NCBI GenBank assembly: GCA_033064195.1
Contig: JARBJD010000084.1
Coordinates: forward strand, 186,001-250,000
From: Blattamonas nauphoetae
Lineage: Eukaryota; Preaxostyla; Oxymonadida
DNA length: 64,000 nt
Reading direction: 5' to 3'
Within the stretch, counting starts at the first letter, position 1. Each line of letters starts with the position of its first letter. The notes under the pieces were generated by a model that made no database searches, had not been told where the DNA came from, and was given only the letters and a program-made list of their open reading frames with translations. This document shows positions 42,561-51,783 of this stretch, piece after piece. The translations under genes were made by a program, and so were the position numbers.

Positions 42561-43078
42561 AGTCTCCTCTTATAAAAAAGAACCACTGAGAGTGCTTACT
42601 CATCCTCTCGTTCTTTCGTCGATTTCTCCGCTCAACATCGCATCGCAAGCGTCACGCGAAACAGTCTTTCTTCCATCTGCAGCGGTCGCGATACAAAGCA
42701 GCCGACAACGAGCTTTCGTACGGCCTCTTCGTAGAATTAAGCGCTCTTGTCGTTAATTTTCTCAATTCTTCATCATTTCTATGTTTATTCTCAAAGGCGA
42801 GTTCACATGTTTCGTTTCATCATCATTGGACCATGTAATTTCACCACAATCGAACAATCTCTGAAGAATGACAGTTATTTTTGGTGAAAACGGGTGTGCG
42901 ACCATCGAGAACAGTCTGTTTCACATCTAACACAAACAAAAAGATCATTTTGAAGTGAATAAAATCAACAGAAATGAAATAATAATATTGTCAAAAGTTC
43001 TCGAAAGTTCTCAAATGGAATCCTGCATTCCTTGAACGAAAATGTAAATCTTAACTTGACTTTGAATGAAAATTCTGT
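42561..43078. other. spacer without recognised genes
   Basis: AT-rich to the right; nothing is recognised. It separates the 5' end of the decayed gene from the 3' end of the Lys/Glu-rich frame of surface gene 2. Confidence 0.4.
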
Positions 43079-43696
43079 TTAAATTTCAGCTTCTTTCTGT
43101 TCTTCAGATTCTTCCTTCCGCTTCTTCCTTCCTTTCTTCGTCTTCTTCTGTTTTGTGCCCTCTTCTTCTTTGTGATATGTTTCTTCCTCACCCATCTCCA
43201 CAATCTCTGTCTCTCCTCCCAATTCTTGTTCTTCTTTCATCTCCATCTCCATCTCAACTTTCTTCTTCTTCTTCTTTCGCTTCGGCCGTTCATCCTCTTC
43301 CACATTTCGAGACGGATCAATTGTGGTGATCTCGTCTTTCATCTTCGTCTCCACAATCTCTCCTCCCTCTTCCGTGTGCATGTTCTCTTCTTCCACAATC
43401 TCATCCTGTTTCTTCTTCCTCTTCCTTTTATTCTTCTTCACTTCCAATTCTCCTTCAACTCCAACTTCCTCCTTTCCATTCGTCATCTCCACCTCATTCA
43501 GTGTGTTGTTGTTCTCCCCATCAACAATCTGCAAAAGATCGTTCTCTTCTTCATTTCCTTTCTTCTTCTTCTTTCTCTTCTTCTTTCCTTCCACATTTTC
43601 ATCATCCTCTCTTCCAACTCCATCTTCCTCCTCCCTTCGATGTGGTGTCTCAACGTCTTCCTCCTTCTTATCTTCGTCCACTGTCGTCTTCTTCTT
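43079..43696 (-). other. 206-codon Lys/Glu-rich frame following surface gene 2 in frame
   Basis: Directly after the TAG at 43,697-43,699 the same frame stays open for 206 codons. It starts KKKTTVDEDKKEEDVE and consists of alternating acidic stretches and basic runs (KKKRKKKKKGNEEEN, RPKRKKKKKKVEMEME, QKKTKKGRKKRKE), ending QKEAEI. There is no ATG near its start. It could be an ancestral cytoplasmic tail cut off by a nonsense change, a read-through extension, or chance opening of low-complexity sequence. The preceding tail is itself Lys/Glu-rich (DWKDEKEEMEDVMERPPKKRR region), so compositional continuity favours one original protein. Confidence 0.5.
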
Positions 43697-46600
43697 CTAT
43701 CTCCTCTTCTTAGGTGGTCTCTCCATCACATCTTCCATTTCCTCTTTCTCATCTTTCCAATCTCCCTTCCTCTCAGCAAGTCCGATGAACACCTCAAAAG
43801 TGTCGTCACCTGGATGTGTCCAGAGCGTGTTTTCTTTCTTGGTTGTTCTATCTTCCGTGATGATGATGTCCTCCTTCAGATCGATCAAATCATCCGATTG
43901 TTTTGGTTCTTTCTTTTCAGTTTCGATGATCGATTCTGAGGGCAACAAAATAGGGATGGAATTCTCTCCTATTTTGTTGTCTGTCACAACGTCCACTTTC
44001 TCGTCTTCCATTGGCAGTTCGTCAGAGTCGTTCATTTCACCATCTTTCTGTTCATTCTTCTGAGTTCTTCTTCGACGACAGCAGACAATCACAATCCCCA
44101 ACATAAGCAAAAACAAGACTGAGAGAGAGATCACGAGAGGAAGCCACCATTTCATGTTCTCCAACATTCCTTGCGTTTTTCTCTCTGCTGTGTTCTTCCG
44201 AATCACAAATGATGCTGTCGTTTCGTTCTGTCCATACACAAGTCGTCCACACCATTCCAAAGAAGTGTCGAATCCTGACATGGACGACAGGGGCAGACTC
44301 ATTTCGATGTGAGTTTCGTTGAATGATTCGGTGGAGTCTTCAGAAAGAGGAATCCGAACCATCTTTCCTTCATTCCCATCTTTCTGGATTTCGAACACTT
44401 CCAGAAAGAGAGAGCAAGGGATCAGCGTTGTGCCTTTCACTGACACTTCAAATTCAGTTTTCCCTGCGTTCAGCTTGGTCGTCGACGACGAAGAGAGTGT
44501 TGGGACGAAAAATGGCGAGCGAGAGATCGTTTCTTTCGCTGTGAGTGAACAATCACTCGTTGAGATCCAAGCTGAGAGCGTCTCCATGCCATCTCCTCCA
44601 CTTAGACTCCCAAGCTCAATCTCGCCCCCTTCCGAGCAGAGAATGTTGTGTCGAAGAGAAGGAAACGAAGAAGAGTGAGGATTGCTATTGTGGAAAATCC
44701 CGTCTTCGAACGTCAGATTGCCACCCTTCACGTTGATCGCTCCTTGCAAGAGGTGTGTCAGGTCAGTGTGTTTGATGGTCGTCTTGCTGTTCACCAATTT
44801 CAGAACTCCACTCTCCCACAAACACAAATCTGCATTCGTCGCCAGCTCGTGCGAAGTGGGAGAGGATGACTGTCCAATGAGTGAACACATCTCGAGCGTT
44901 AGAGATCCACCAACCATCCGGATGAAGATCAGCGAAGGAGAGTCTGACAAAATAATGTCAACGTCACGAAGCCACAATCGACCTCCTGAAACTTCAATCA
45001 TTCCTTCTCCTTCCATTTCCGACAACGATGGGGGAGAGACAAGCAGTTCTGGTTTCTTCGACGGTCCTGATGAAAACACAACTCGATGGTGAGACAAGAT
45101 TGTGACTTGTTCCTTCTGCGTCGTGTTGTCAATGATCGACATCGACAACGATATAATCCCAACTCCTTCCACAATCTTCCATGCATCCTCAATCGAAGTG
45201 CACGGTCGCGTTCGATCTCCACAGAACAACGTCGAATCTGAAGACGACCCACAATCCACGAAAATCACAACATCATCAGGAAGAGAACCAGTCGAGATCG
45301 AGATCGCAGGATCGAAGGAAGGAATCTCATCATCTTCGTTCATCGTGTCAATCGATGTGAGGGTGTATTGAGTGTTGTGTTGAAGGGTCGTTGGAAATCC
45401 AATCAGCAGTTCTGCGGATTGTGCTTCAGTTTCTGAGATGATTGTCGCGATGAAGGAGAATGAGTCGTTCAGAGTGACCTTCAGCGAGTTCCCAACAATC
45501 AGATCGGTTCCAGTCAGAACCACGAAACAAACTGTGTGGAGAGTGTTGGAGAAGACGAACTCGATGCGTGTGATGATCGGAGGGAATGGAACGACAAGCG
45601 TGATTCCATCTTCAACATGAAAACCATTCCATTCCGTCCAGCTTCCTCGAAGGGTGTATTCTTCTCCCAATTTCAACTGATTGGATGTTTCTTCTTGTCC
45701 AACAGCGAATGCTGCTGTGCAGTGCGTGTCATCCACAACAATCACGTCCGACAACGATTCCCACATCACGCTTCCATTCGTCACGCTCACCTTTCCTGTT
45801 CGAGAGACGAGTCCACGTCCTTTCAGCCACACAATCATCTGCGTTCGGTCTTTGTTCAGCTGTCGCCTTTCGACACCGACAATCCGAGATGGTTCAGAAG
45901 GAACAGCGAAAGTGACATCGGTATCCACAACGGAGACTGATCCATCAACTTCGAACTTGGTCATCTGATACGTCAATCCAAATGAGAGGAGAGGGTTGGT
46001 CGTTCCGAATATCAGCACAGAGTGGATGTGCGTGGTCGATGAAGATTCACCAGAGAGAGTTCCAGACAGCACAATCTCAACTCCAATCAGGGTCGACCCT
46101 TCCATCTTCCGAACTGTCACATTGAATGCCTTTCCTCCTCCCAACTTCACTCCCATCAGTGTCACCAGTGTTGATTTCTGTTGGTCTCCTCCAAGTGAGC
46201 AGTCTGCTGAAGTGATCCGAATCGGCTCAGACGGAGTGGAGAAAGGTGAAGCAGTGATAACAGCGACAACTGACGAACTTGTCATTCCAACAACCGAATA
46301 TTCTGTTCCATATTTCAGCGTGTTTGTCATGTTGTACACTTCAACCAGAACAAACCCAGTGGAGAGGTCAGAATGAGAAACAGCGAGATGAACGGTTTCT
46401 GATGGCGATTGAGTTGCCTTCAGTTCGAGTGTGAAAACTTCCATTGGCATTCGGGCTGTCGAGAGTGACAGATTCAGAATGTTTGGATTCAACGACGAAA
46501 AGTCACACGAAATCGACGATAGAGTTGGACCGAGTGGCGTTCGGAAGGGTGTCGATGGGAAGAGGATGTGCTCGTCGTCCTTCCCACTTTCGGTTCGGAT

Positions 46601-49468
46601 TACAGATTGGATGGAATAGTCTGTGTCGAATTGCACTTCGCCAATTCCTCCGATTCCGATCGTTGACGTTCCAGTGGTGGTTGAGCTGTATGAAATGTCG
46701 AAAGTGTGACCTGATGTCAATGCGACAGTGAATGTCGAGCCAGATGGCAGATTCTCGCCAGAAACAGAAAGAACGAAAGTGAATGAGCTCACCTCGCTTG
46801 GAGCGGCGATTGAGGTGATTCGGGGAGGATGAGGAACTTCGAAGAAGAGACCAGAGTTCATAGCAAACGACGATGAGTCAGCCCCAACTGACAACAATTC
46901 GTATCGTCCTCCAAACACAACATGCGAGCTGTCTTCACTCGACCCAATCGAGAAGTTCACAAAACATTTCGTCGATGTCACGTTGAACAGTCCGACACTC
47001 GACGTGATCTCGCCAGACGTTCCCGAGATCACAACTGTCTGTCCTCCCGAATTCAGTTTCCTTCCAATCAGTTCAACAATCACCACGTCCTTCTTTCCAT
47101 TCAGAGAACAGTCAACTGATTCGATTCGAGGTGGTTCGGCTGGTGTGGTGAATGTGATCGATCCTTTAAGCTCAATTTCTTGTTCATGTTGCTCGCCTTC
47201 CGGAAGACACATCACTTTCGTCACTTCGTATTCCGTTTCCCATTCCAGCCTTCCTTCTGCTGTCGATGGATAGAGAGGTGCAGTTCCGACCAGTGTCCTC
47301 GAACATGAGCGTGTGAGTGTGATGTTGAATGTGTTGCTTTCCTTCGCAACCAACACTGAATAACTCCCTTCTTCCAGATGGACCCCAGAGAGTACAATTT
47401 CTGTTATGTTCCAATCTTTCAGCACCGCGTCAGCTGTTCGAATTGCAGGAATTGGGAATGGTGCGAGTGTCGTGTTTCGGCGAATGTACGTTGCGCTGGG
47501 AAGGATCCCATTCACTCCCGACGAGACGACACATTTTCCGACTGTCGAATCTGTTCTTCTGTTGCCGAACACGACATGGACGAGTCGAGGAACATTCGAT
47601 CCATTGAACAGCACACCCATCGTTCCTCTGATCGATTCTTCTGTCTCAACTGTCACTGTTGCTTCATCTCCATCGTACGAAATATCGACAGACTTGATTG
47701 TGGGTGTGGAGTTGAGTTGCGGGACGAAATTGTTGTTGTCAGACGTATCAGCTTCGAAATACACATTTTGAGCACCAGAAGTGGAATCGCAGCCCCTAAT
47801 CATGTCAGCCGTGATGTGCGACGATGCCTTGTCCCAAATGTAGACATCCTTGGCATTTGGCACCACTGTTTTGTAGTTTTTTCTGAACTGCGAGAACGAG
47901 AGGGAAAAAGTGGTCGTTTCGATCATGGTAAGAGCCCCTGCCTGATACCACGAATAACAGTCGGCAAACGCGCAGTTACAGATTGTTACGGTGTGTGTGT
48001 GGTGGATACAGACTGCTCCGTCATTCATTGATGCGGAGCATTGAAAGAAGCATTTGGACATCAAAATTGAGGATTGGGTATGACAATAGACGCTTCCGGA
48101 CGAATAATTCGTCGAACACTCAGTGAAAGACGAAGCAGAGAATCTCAGTGGAATGCTCGGACCGGAAGAACAATGGTAAAAGATCGCTCCTCCCAAATTG
48201 TTCTCATGGCCAGTGCAGGTGCACTTGTGGAAGAAGCAAGACCGAACGGTGAGCGAGGACGACGGTGTTGAAATGAACATTGCAGCTCCTCCCTCCCTCC
48301 ATCCTGCAGCGACTGTGACTGCCATTTCGTTGAAAGTGCAGAGAGTGTAGGTGATGGAGGTCACTTCGGAGGATATGCTGTACAGACGGCCGATGTGGGT
48401 TTGGGTAATGTTTTCAGACGAGAATGCATGGCCTATGTTGCGATCGCGGATGCAGGACGAGAAGGAGGTGTTCAGGCACATCAAAGTCCCTCCCATGTTT
48501 GGCGACATCATTCCTGTCCCGCTCTCGTGGTTCGTGCTCTGCCGAACACAACACCCAACTACTCGCTGATCAACTGTACTCTCAAAGATCTGCTGGTTGG
48601 GCGAAAATGGAGTCGAGCTTGTCATGTTCACAAGAGTGCTTCGGATCAGACTTGTTTCCATTCGGAGAGCACAACAAGGCGCTGCCAAAGTGATTCCTTG
48701 CTCAGTCACGCAAAACGAGAACAGAGGGCCAGTGCCCGACACCAGTTGCTGAGATTCGAGCGAGAGATCGGTTCCAACGACGGTAATCCCGTCCATTTCG
48801 GCCGAAGGCAAATCAGACCAGTCAGCAGATGCAGAGGAGACCATTTGTGCGTGTGGTTTGGCCAAACCAACAAACGGTCCTATGGAGGAGGTTCGCGAGA
48901 GGCGATGAATCGTCGAAAGGACTACGGTCGATTCTGGAGGGTTCGCGGAATGTTCCGATGTTCTGATCACGAACGGGCAAATATCGCTGCTTGATGTGAT
49001 CCAGCTGTCCAAAAACCGCACAATCGACGCAGCAATTGAGCACACTGATTTCTCCCCAGAGTTCATGATGGCGTGCACTCCAGACACAGAAAATGTGCTA
49101 TTTGTAATCGCAAACATGAAAATCGGGGCAACTGCTTGATAATCACTGGAGTCTGGAGATGCGGGCGACATTCGTTTGGTTGACGGTTCGGTCGGAGACC
49201 ACACAGCATGTTCCGAATTTGGTGAATTATGTTCTTGGAATAACAAGGTTGTTTTAGTGCCAATTAGCGACACTTTTTCAGATCTGATTGGGATCGTCGA
49301 GGAGATCACCACATCATTGTTCAGTCGCAACATCCTCGATTTGGAATGATTTGTTTCGATTCCAATTTCAGTGACAGTGCTTGGAAGAGATCGAAAAGAG
49401 GTCGGGGAATTAGTGAGGTGAGAGTGGGTTGAAAGGAAGAGAACGAGGATGATCAGAAATCTGTTCAT
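43697..49468 (-). CDS. giant surface protein 2 (1,923 aa, type I membrane)
   Basis: Probably a cell-surface adhesin-like protein. A signal peptide opens it (MNRFLIILVLFLSTHSHLT). The N-terminal third is a right-handed beta-helix with Cys-rich rungs (CTFNEMAVTVA, GGAIFYHCSSG, SSGSVYCHTQ, NDGAVCIHH). The middle has about eight Ig-like repeats with LxGxxLxSG starts and YEVxxV/YxLxGV ends. A second short beta-helix follows CGSSSDSTLFCGDRTRPC. A single transmembrane helix (about 1,774-1,795, WWLPLVISLSVLFLLMLGIV) is followed by CCRRRR, a stop-transfer signal, and a 128-residue acidic/basic tail. Domain order equals surface protein 1 but includes the anchor. The frame is intact over 5.8 kb. The TAG is followed in frame by 206 more codons. 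Confidence 0.85.
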   Translation of the reverse strand: MNRFLIILVLFLSTHSHLTNSPTSFRSLPSTVTEIGIETNHSKSRMLRLNNDVVISSTIPIRSEKVSLIGTKTTLLFQEHNSPNSEHAVWSPTEPSTKRMSPASPDSSDYQAVAPIFMFAITNSTFSVSGVHAIMNSGEKSVCSIAASIVRFLDSWITSSSDICPFVIRTSEHSANPPESTVVLSTIHRLSRTSSIGPFVGLAKPHAQMVSSASADWSDLPSAEMDGITVVGTDLSLESQQLVSGTGPLFSFCVTEQGITLAAPCCALRMETSLIRSTLVNMTSSTPFSPNQQIFESTVDQRVVGCCVRQSTNHESGTGMMSPNMGGTLMCLNTSFSSCIRDRNIGHAFSSENITQTHIGRLYSISSEVTSITYTLCTFNEMAVTVAAGWREGGAAMFISTPSSSLTVRSCFFHKCTCTGHENNLGGAIFYHCSSGPSIPLRFSASSFTECSTNYSSGSVYCHTQSSILMSKCFFQCSASMNDGAVCIHHTHTVTICNCAFADCYSWYQAGALTMIETTTFSLSFSQFRKNYKTVVPNAKDVYIWDKASSHITADMIRGCDSTSGAQNVYFEADTSDNNNFVPQLNSTPTIKSVDISYDGDEATVTVETEESIRGTMGVLFNGSNVPRLVHVVFGNRRTDSTVGKCVVSSGVNGILPSATYIRRNTTLAPFPIPAIRTADAVLKDWNITEIVLSGVHLEEGSYSVLVAKESNTFNITLTRSCSRTLVGTAPLYPSTAEGRLEWETEYEVTKVMCLPEGEQHEQEIELKGSITFTTPAEPPRIESVDCSLNGKKDVVIVELIGRKLNSGGQTVVISGTSGEITSSVGLFNVTSTKCFVNFSIGSSEDSSHVVFGGRYELLSVGADSSSFAMNSGLFFEVPHPPRITSIAAPSEVSSFTFVLSVSGENLPSGSTFTVALTSGHTFDISYSSTTTGTSTIGIGGIGEVQFDTDYSIQSVIRTESGKDDEHILFPSTPFRTPLGPTLSSISCDFSSLNPNILNLSLSTARMPMEVFTLELKATQSPSETVHLAVSHSDLSTGFVLVEVYNMTNTLKYGTEYSVVGMTSSSVVAVITASPFSTPSEPIRITSADCSLGGDQQKSTLVTLMGVKLGGGKAFNVTVRKMEGSTLIGVEIVLSGTLSGESSSTTHIHSVLIFGTTNPLLSFGLTYQMTKFEVDGSVSVVDTDVTFAVPSEPSRIVGVERRQLNKDRTQMIVWLKGRGLVSRTGKVSVTNGSVMWESLSDVIVVDDTHCTAAFAVGQEETSNQLKLGEEYTLRGSWTEWNGFHVEDGITLVVPFPPIITRIEFVFSNTLHTVCFVVLTGTDLIVGNSLKVTLNDSFSFIATIISETEAQSAELLIGFPTTLQHNTQYTLTSIDTMNEDDEIPSFDPAISISTGSLPDDVVIFVDCGSSSDSTLFCGDRTRPCTSIEDAWKIVEGVGIISLSMSIIDNTTQKEQVTILSHHRVVFSSGPSKKPELLVSPPSLSEMEGEGMIEVSGGRLWLRDVDIILSDSPSLIFIRMVGGSLTLEMCSLIGQSSSPTSHELATNADLCLWESGVLKLVNSKTTIKHTDLTHLLQGAINVKGGNLTFEDGIFHNSNPHSSSFPSLRHNILCSEGGEIELGSLSGGDGMETLSAWISTSDCSLTAKETISRSPFFVPTLSSSSTTKLNAGKTEFEVSVKGTTLIPCSLFLEVFEIQKDGNEGKMVRIPLSEDSTESFNETHIEMSLPLSSMSGFDTSLEWCGRLVYGQNETTASFVIRKNTAERKTQGMLENMKWWLPLVISLSVLFLLMLGIVIVCCRRRRTQKNEQKDGEMNDSDELPMEDEKVDVVTDNKIGENSIPILLPSESIIETEKKEPKQSDDLIDLKEDIIITEDRTTKKENTLWTHPGDDTFEVFIGLAERKGDWKDEKEEMEDVMERPPKKRR

Positions 49469-50044
49469 GAGATCAATATTTTACCAGTCAACCTAGGAGA
49501 ATGTGAGACAATTCAACAAATCAGACATACCTCGAGATAACCGTTGGAAACCAAATTTATGTTGTTAACTGAGTTTTCAAGAAGGTACTTTTCTCCAATC
49601 CATAATTTACTTTTTGTGGAATTGAAAACGGCTACCATGCCGTTTATGTGAGGATTTCAGCGTGGATTTGTGGAATATGAGAGAAAGAGGCAATCTCTGC
49701 CGATATCTATCAGAATGAATGGAAGGAAGACATAAAGGGAATTAAATGCGAATCAGGACGCGATGGCAAGCTGAACTGAAAGAATGGCATCTCAGCCAGG
49801 AAAGAACTGAGAGGAGAGCTTGACCAGTGAGAGTTGAGTCGTGCGAGAGTTTCTGCGGATGTTTGATGCTTCTGGATGTGTTTCAACGTGTTGGCAGAGA
49901 TCGTCGTTGGATCTCCTTTCCACTCTCCAGTTCCGAAGTGGGATGTTCGAATATGAATGTAGTTGTGCCATTCAGGTAGAACTCAAACTGACTCAATCGG
50001 TACGGCATTCTCCGTTCTGCAAACAAACATTGTGAATCTGAAGA
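49469..50044. other. upstream region of surface gene 2
   Basis: No gene is seen. On the - strand a stretch at about 49,493-49,531 begins GTATGTCTGATT and ends CTCCTAG, a possible 39-nt intron of the 5' leader. No CCCATAACGA box is found near this start, so the box seems specific to the helical family. Confidence 0.35.
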
Positions 50045-50440
50045 GGATTGGGGAGAAGTGAGGCAGAGGGGAGTGGGAGGGCGTGGGTGGTGAGGGAGAG
50101 GAAGAGGGGAGTGGGAGGGTGTGGGTGGTGAGGGAGAGGCAGAGGGGAGTGGGAGGGCGTGGGTGGTGAGGGAGAGGCAGAGGGGAGTGGGAGGGCGTGG
50201 GTGGTGAGGGAGAGGCAGAGGGGAGTGGGAGGGTGTGGGTGGTGAGGGAGAGGTAGAGGGGAGTGGGAGGGTGTGGGTGGTGAGGGAGAGGAAGAGGGGA
50301 GTGGGAGGGTGTGGGTGGTGAGGGAGAGGCAGAGGGGAATGGGAGGATGTGGGTGGTGAGGGAGAGGCTGAGTGGAGTGGGATGGAGTGGGTGGTGAGGG
50401 AGAGGCAGAGGGGAGTGGGAGGGTGTGGGTGAGGACAGAG
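50045..50440 (-). repeat. C-rich 38-bp minisatellite, about 10 units, inverted
   Basis: Here the + strand is the G-rich one (GGGGAGTGGGAGGGTGTGGG). It lies downstream of copy 12, which is on the - strand, so the orientation relative to the gene is the same as at all other loci. Confidence 0.9.
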
Positions 50441-50672
50441 CAGGGATCGATGAACGCATGGTCTTCCAAAGAAAGAGAAGTGCGAGAGAGGCGGCGAATG
50501 AGTAGGAGGATGTGGCGACCATCGAGCGAGACTGGAGAGAGAGAATCCCAATCGTTCCCGTAAAGAAAACCATGAGGCGATACCAGAGTCGACAAAGATC
50601 ACACAGAAACAATGTTTGTTGTCCAAAAGAAGCCAGAAACTGGTCGAAATGGTCGCTGGTTCTTTTCTGTTT

Positions 50673-51748
50673 CTATTCCTGTTCCGGAAGGTTTATGCCC
50701 AGCAGGTTGTTCCATCTGATCGAGAAGTAAACAATCTCTCTTCCATTGAATTCATTTTTGTTGTTTTGCAGCTTTTGTTCCGTCACATCTTCGATGCCCT
50801 CCATTCTCAACATTCGGTGCACTGTCTTCCCCATCTCTCGCTCTTCTCCGCCTTGTTCATTCCATCCTCGCTCGATATCGACGATGAAAGTCAGAAAATA
50901 CCAGATTGGCTCTTGTGTTTCGAAGAATGTCAGACAACTTGGGATCGTGAGAAAGACTGGCGTATTCAGGACAAAATCCATTGTTCGTTGATAATAAGGA
51001 GATATTTCGAGGAGCCGGGTGAGGAGTTCCAGAAATTCGGTAGATTGGCTTCTATCGACAATCGAAAATCGGTTCACGCAGAAATGCCAAATATAATTCT
51101 CTGATGGGGTCAGAACTTGCTTCAAAATCGTCTCAAAAGCATATTGTTGTTCATTTTCATATTCAATTTCGAGTTGTCGGAGACCAAACGGAGTTGCGAG
51201 CCAGAAAGAAATGAAGATGGTTTTCAAGAGACAAGTGTGGATCTCGACTGCTTCGGTGAATGAAAGAGAATGTGGATTGAGAGTGTTGATGAGTTGGGGG
51301 ATCAGATCAGCTTTGACAAGGCCAAGGCGGCGTTTTGCAGTGATGTCCCAGATCAGTCTTGCCAGCATCTCCATTGCTGATGTGGTGATGGCCTGACTGG
51401 GCGAAGAAATGAGTACCACAAAGGAATGTACGAAGTCTGCTGAAGAATCACCACGATTTCGTGCAAGGCTGCGGAGAAATTCATCGGCTGAAAAATCATC
51501 CTCCGGATCCACAGATTTCAGAAATTTCACGGCTTCTGCTTCAAGAAAATCGTCAAGTGAAGGTTTGAGTTTCACTGTGGCAACGAGAGACCGGAAGACA
51601 ACTGCTTTTTCGCGATAAGATTCACATTCAACTTCGATCCAATTCAGGAAAGGATAACAATCTTATGAGAATGTGACAAGCTGTGGAAAGAGATACCAGG
51701 GCAAGAAGAAAGAGTGGAGGAAATTATCTTCGAGTCTACAGCACTCAT
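50673..51748 (-). CDS. helical paralog family, copy 12 (spliced, 346 aa)
   Basis: Exon 1 is 51,748-51,697 (MSAVDSKIISSTLSSCP) and exon 2 is 51,661-50,673, starting DCYPFLNW and continuing AVVFRSLVATVKLKPSLD, FVHSFVVLISSPSQ, LGLVKADLIPQLINTLNP, PSENYIWHFCVNRFSIVD, FVLNTPVFLTIPSCLTFF, NNLLGINLPEQE, TAG. Without splicing only a start at 51,575 is open, which would lack the first 77 residues. The total of 1,041 nt is in frame. This is the inverted sister of copy 7 and lacks the MITE. The TAG is followed in frame by the conserved tail (FLCDLCRLW) and then the minisatellite. Confidence 0.75.
51662..51696 (-). other. candidate 35-nt spliceosomal intron, copy 12
   Basis: GTATCT at the 5' side, CATAAG at the 3' side, phase 1. 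It contains an in-frame stop, and removal restores the family hallmark. Confidence 0.6.
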
Positions 51749-51773
51749 TCTGTTTGAGTCAACGGAAAAAGTC

Positions 51774-51783
51774 TCGCTAAGGG
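51774..51783 (-). promoter_or_regulatory. CCCTTAGCGA box of copy 12
   Basis: Two mismatches to the common box; 25 nt before the ATG at 51,748. Confidence 0.45.

Noticed and set aside
43066-44063. Hydrophobic + strand frames of up to 255 codons
   Set aside because: They are the complement of the Lys/Glu-rich tail of surface gene 2; Phe/Leu/Ser runs mirror Lys/Glu codons.
49883-50626. Proline-rich - strand frames downstream of copy 12
   Set aside because: Again the minisatellite plus the family 3' tail; no separate start or domain.
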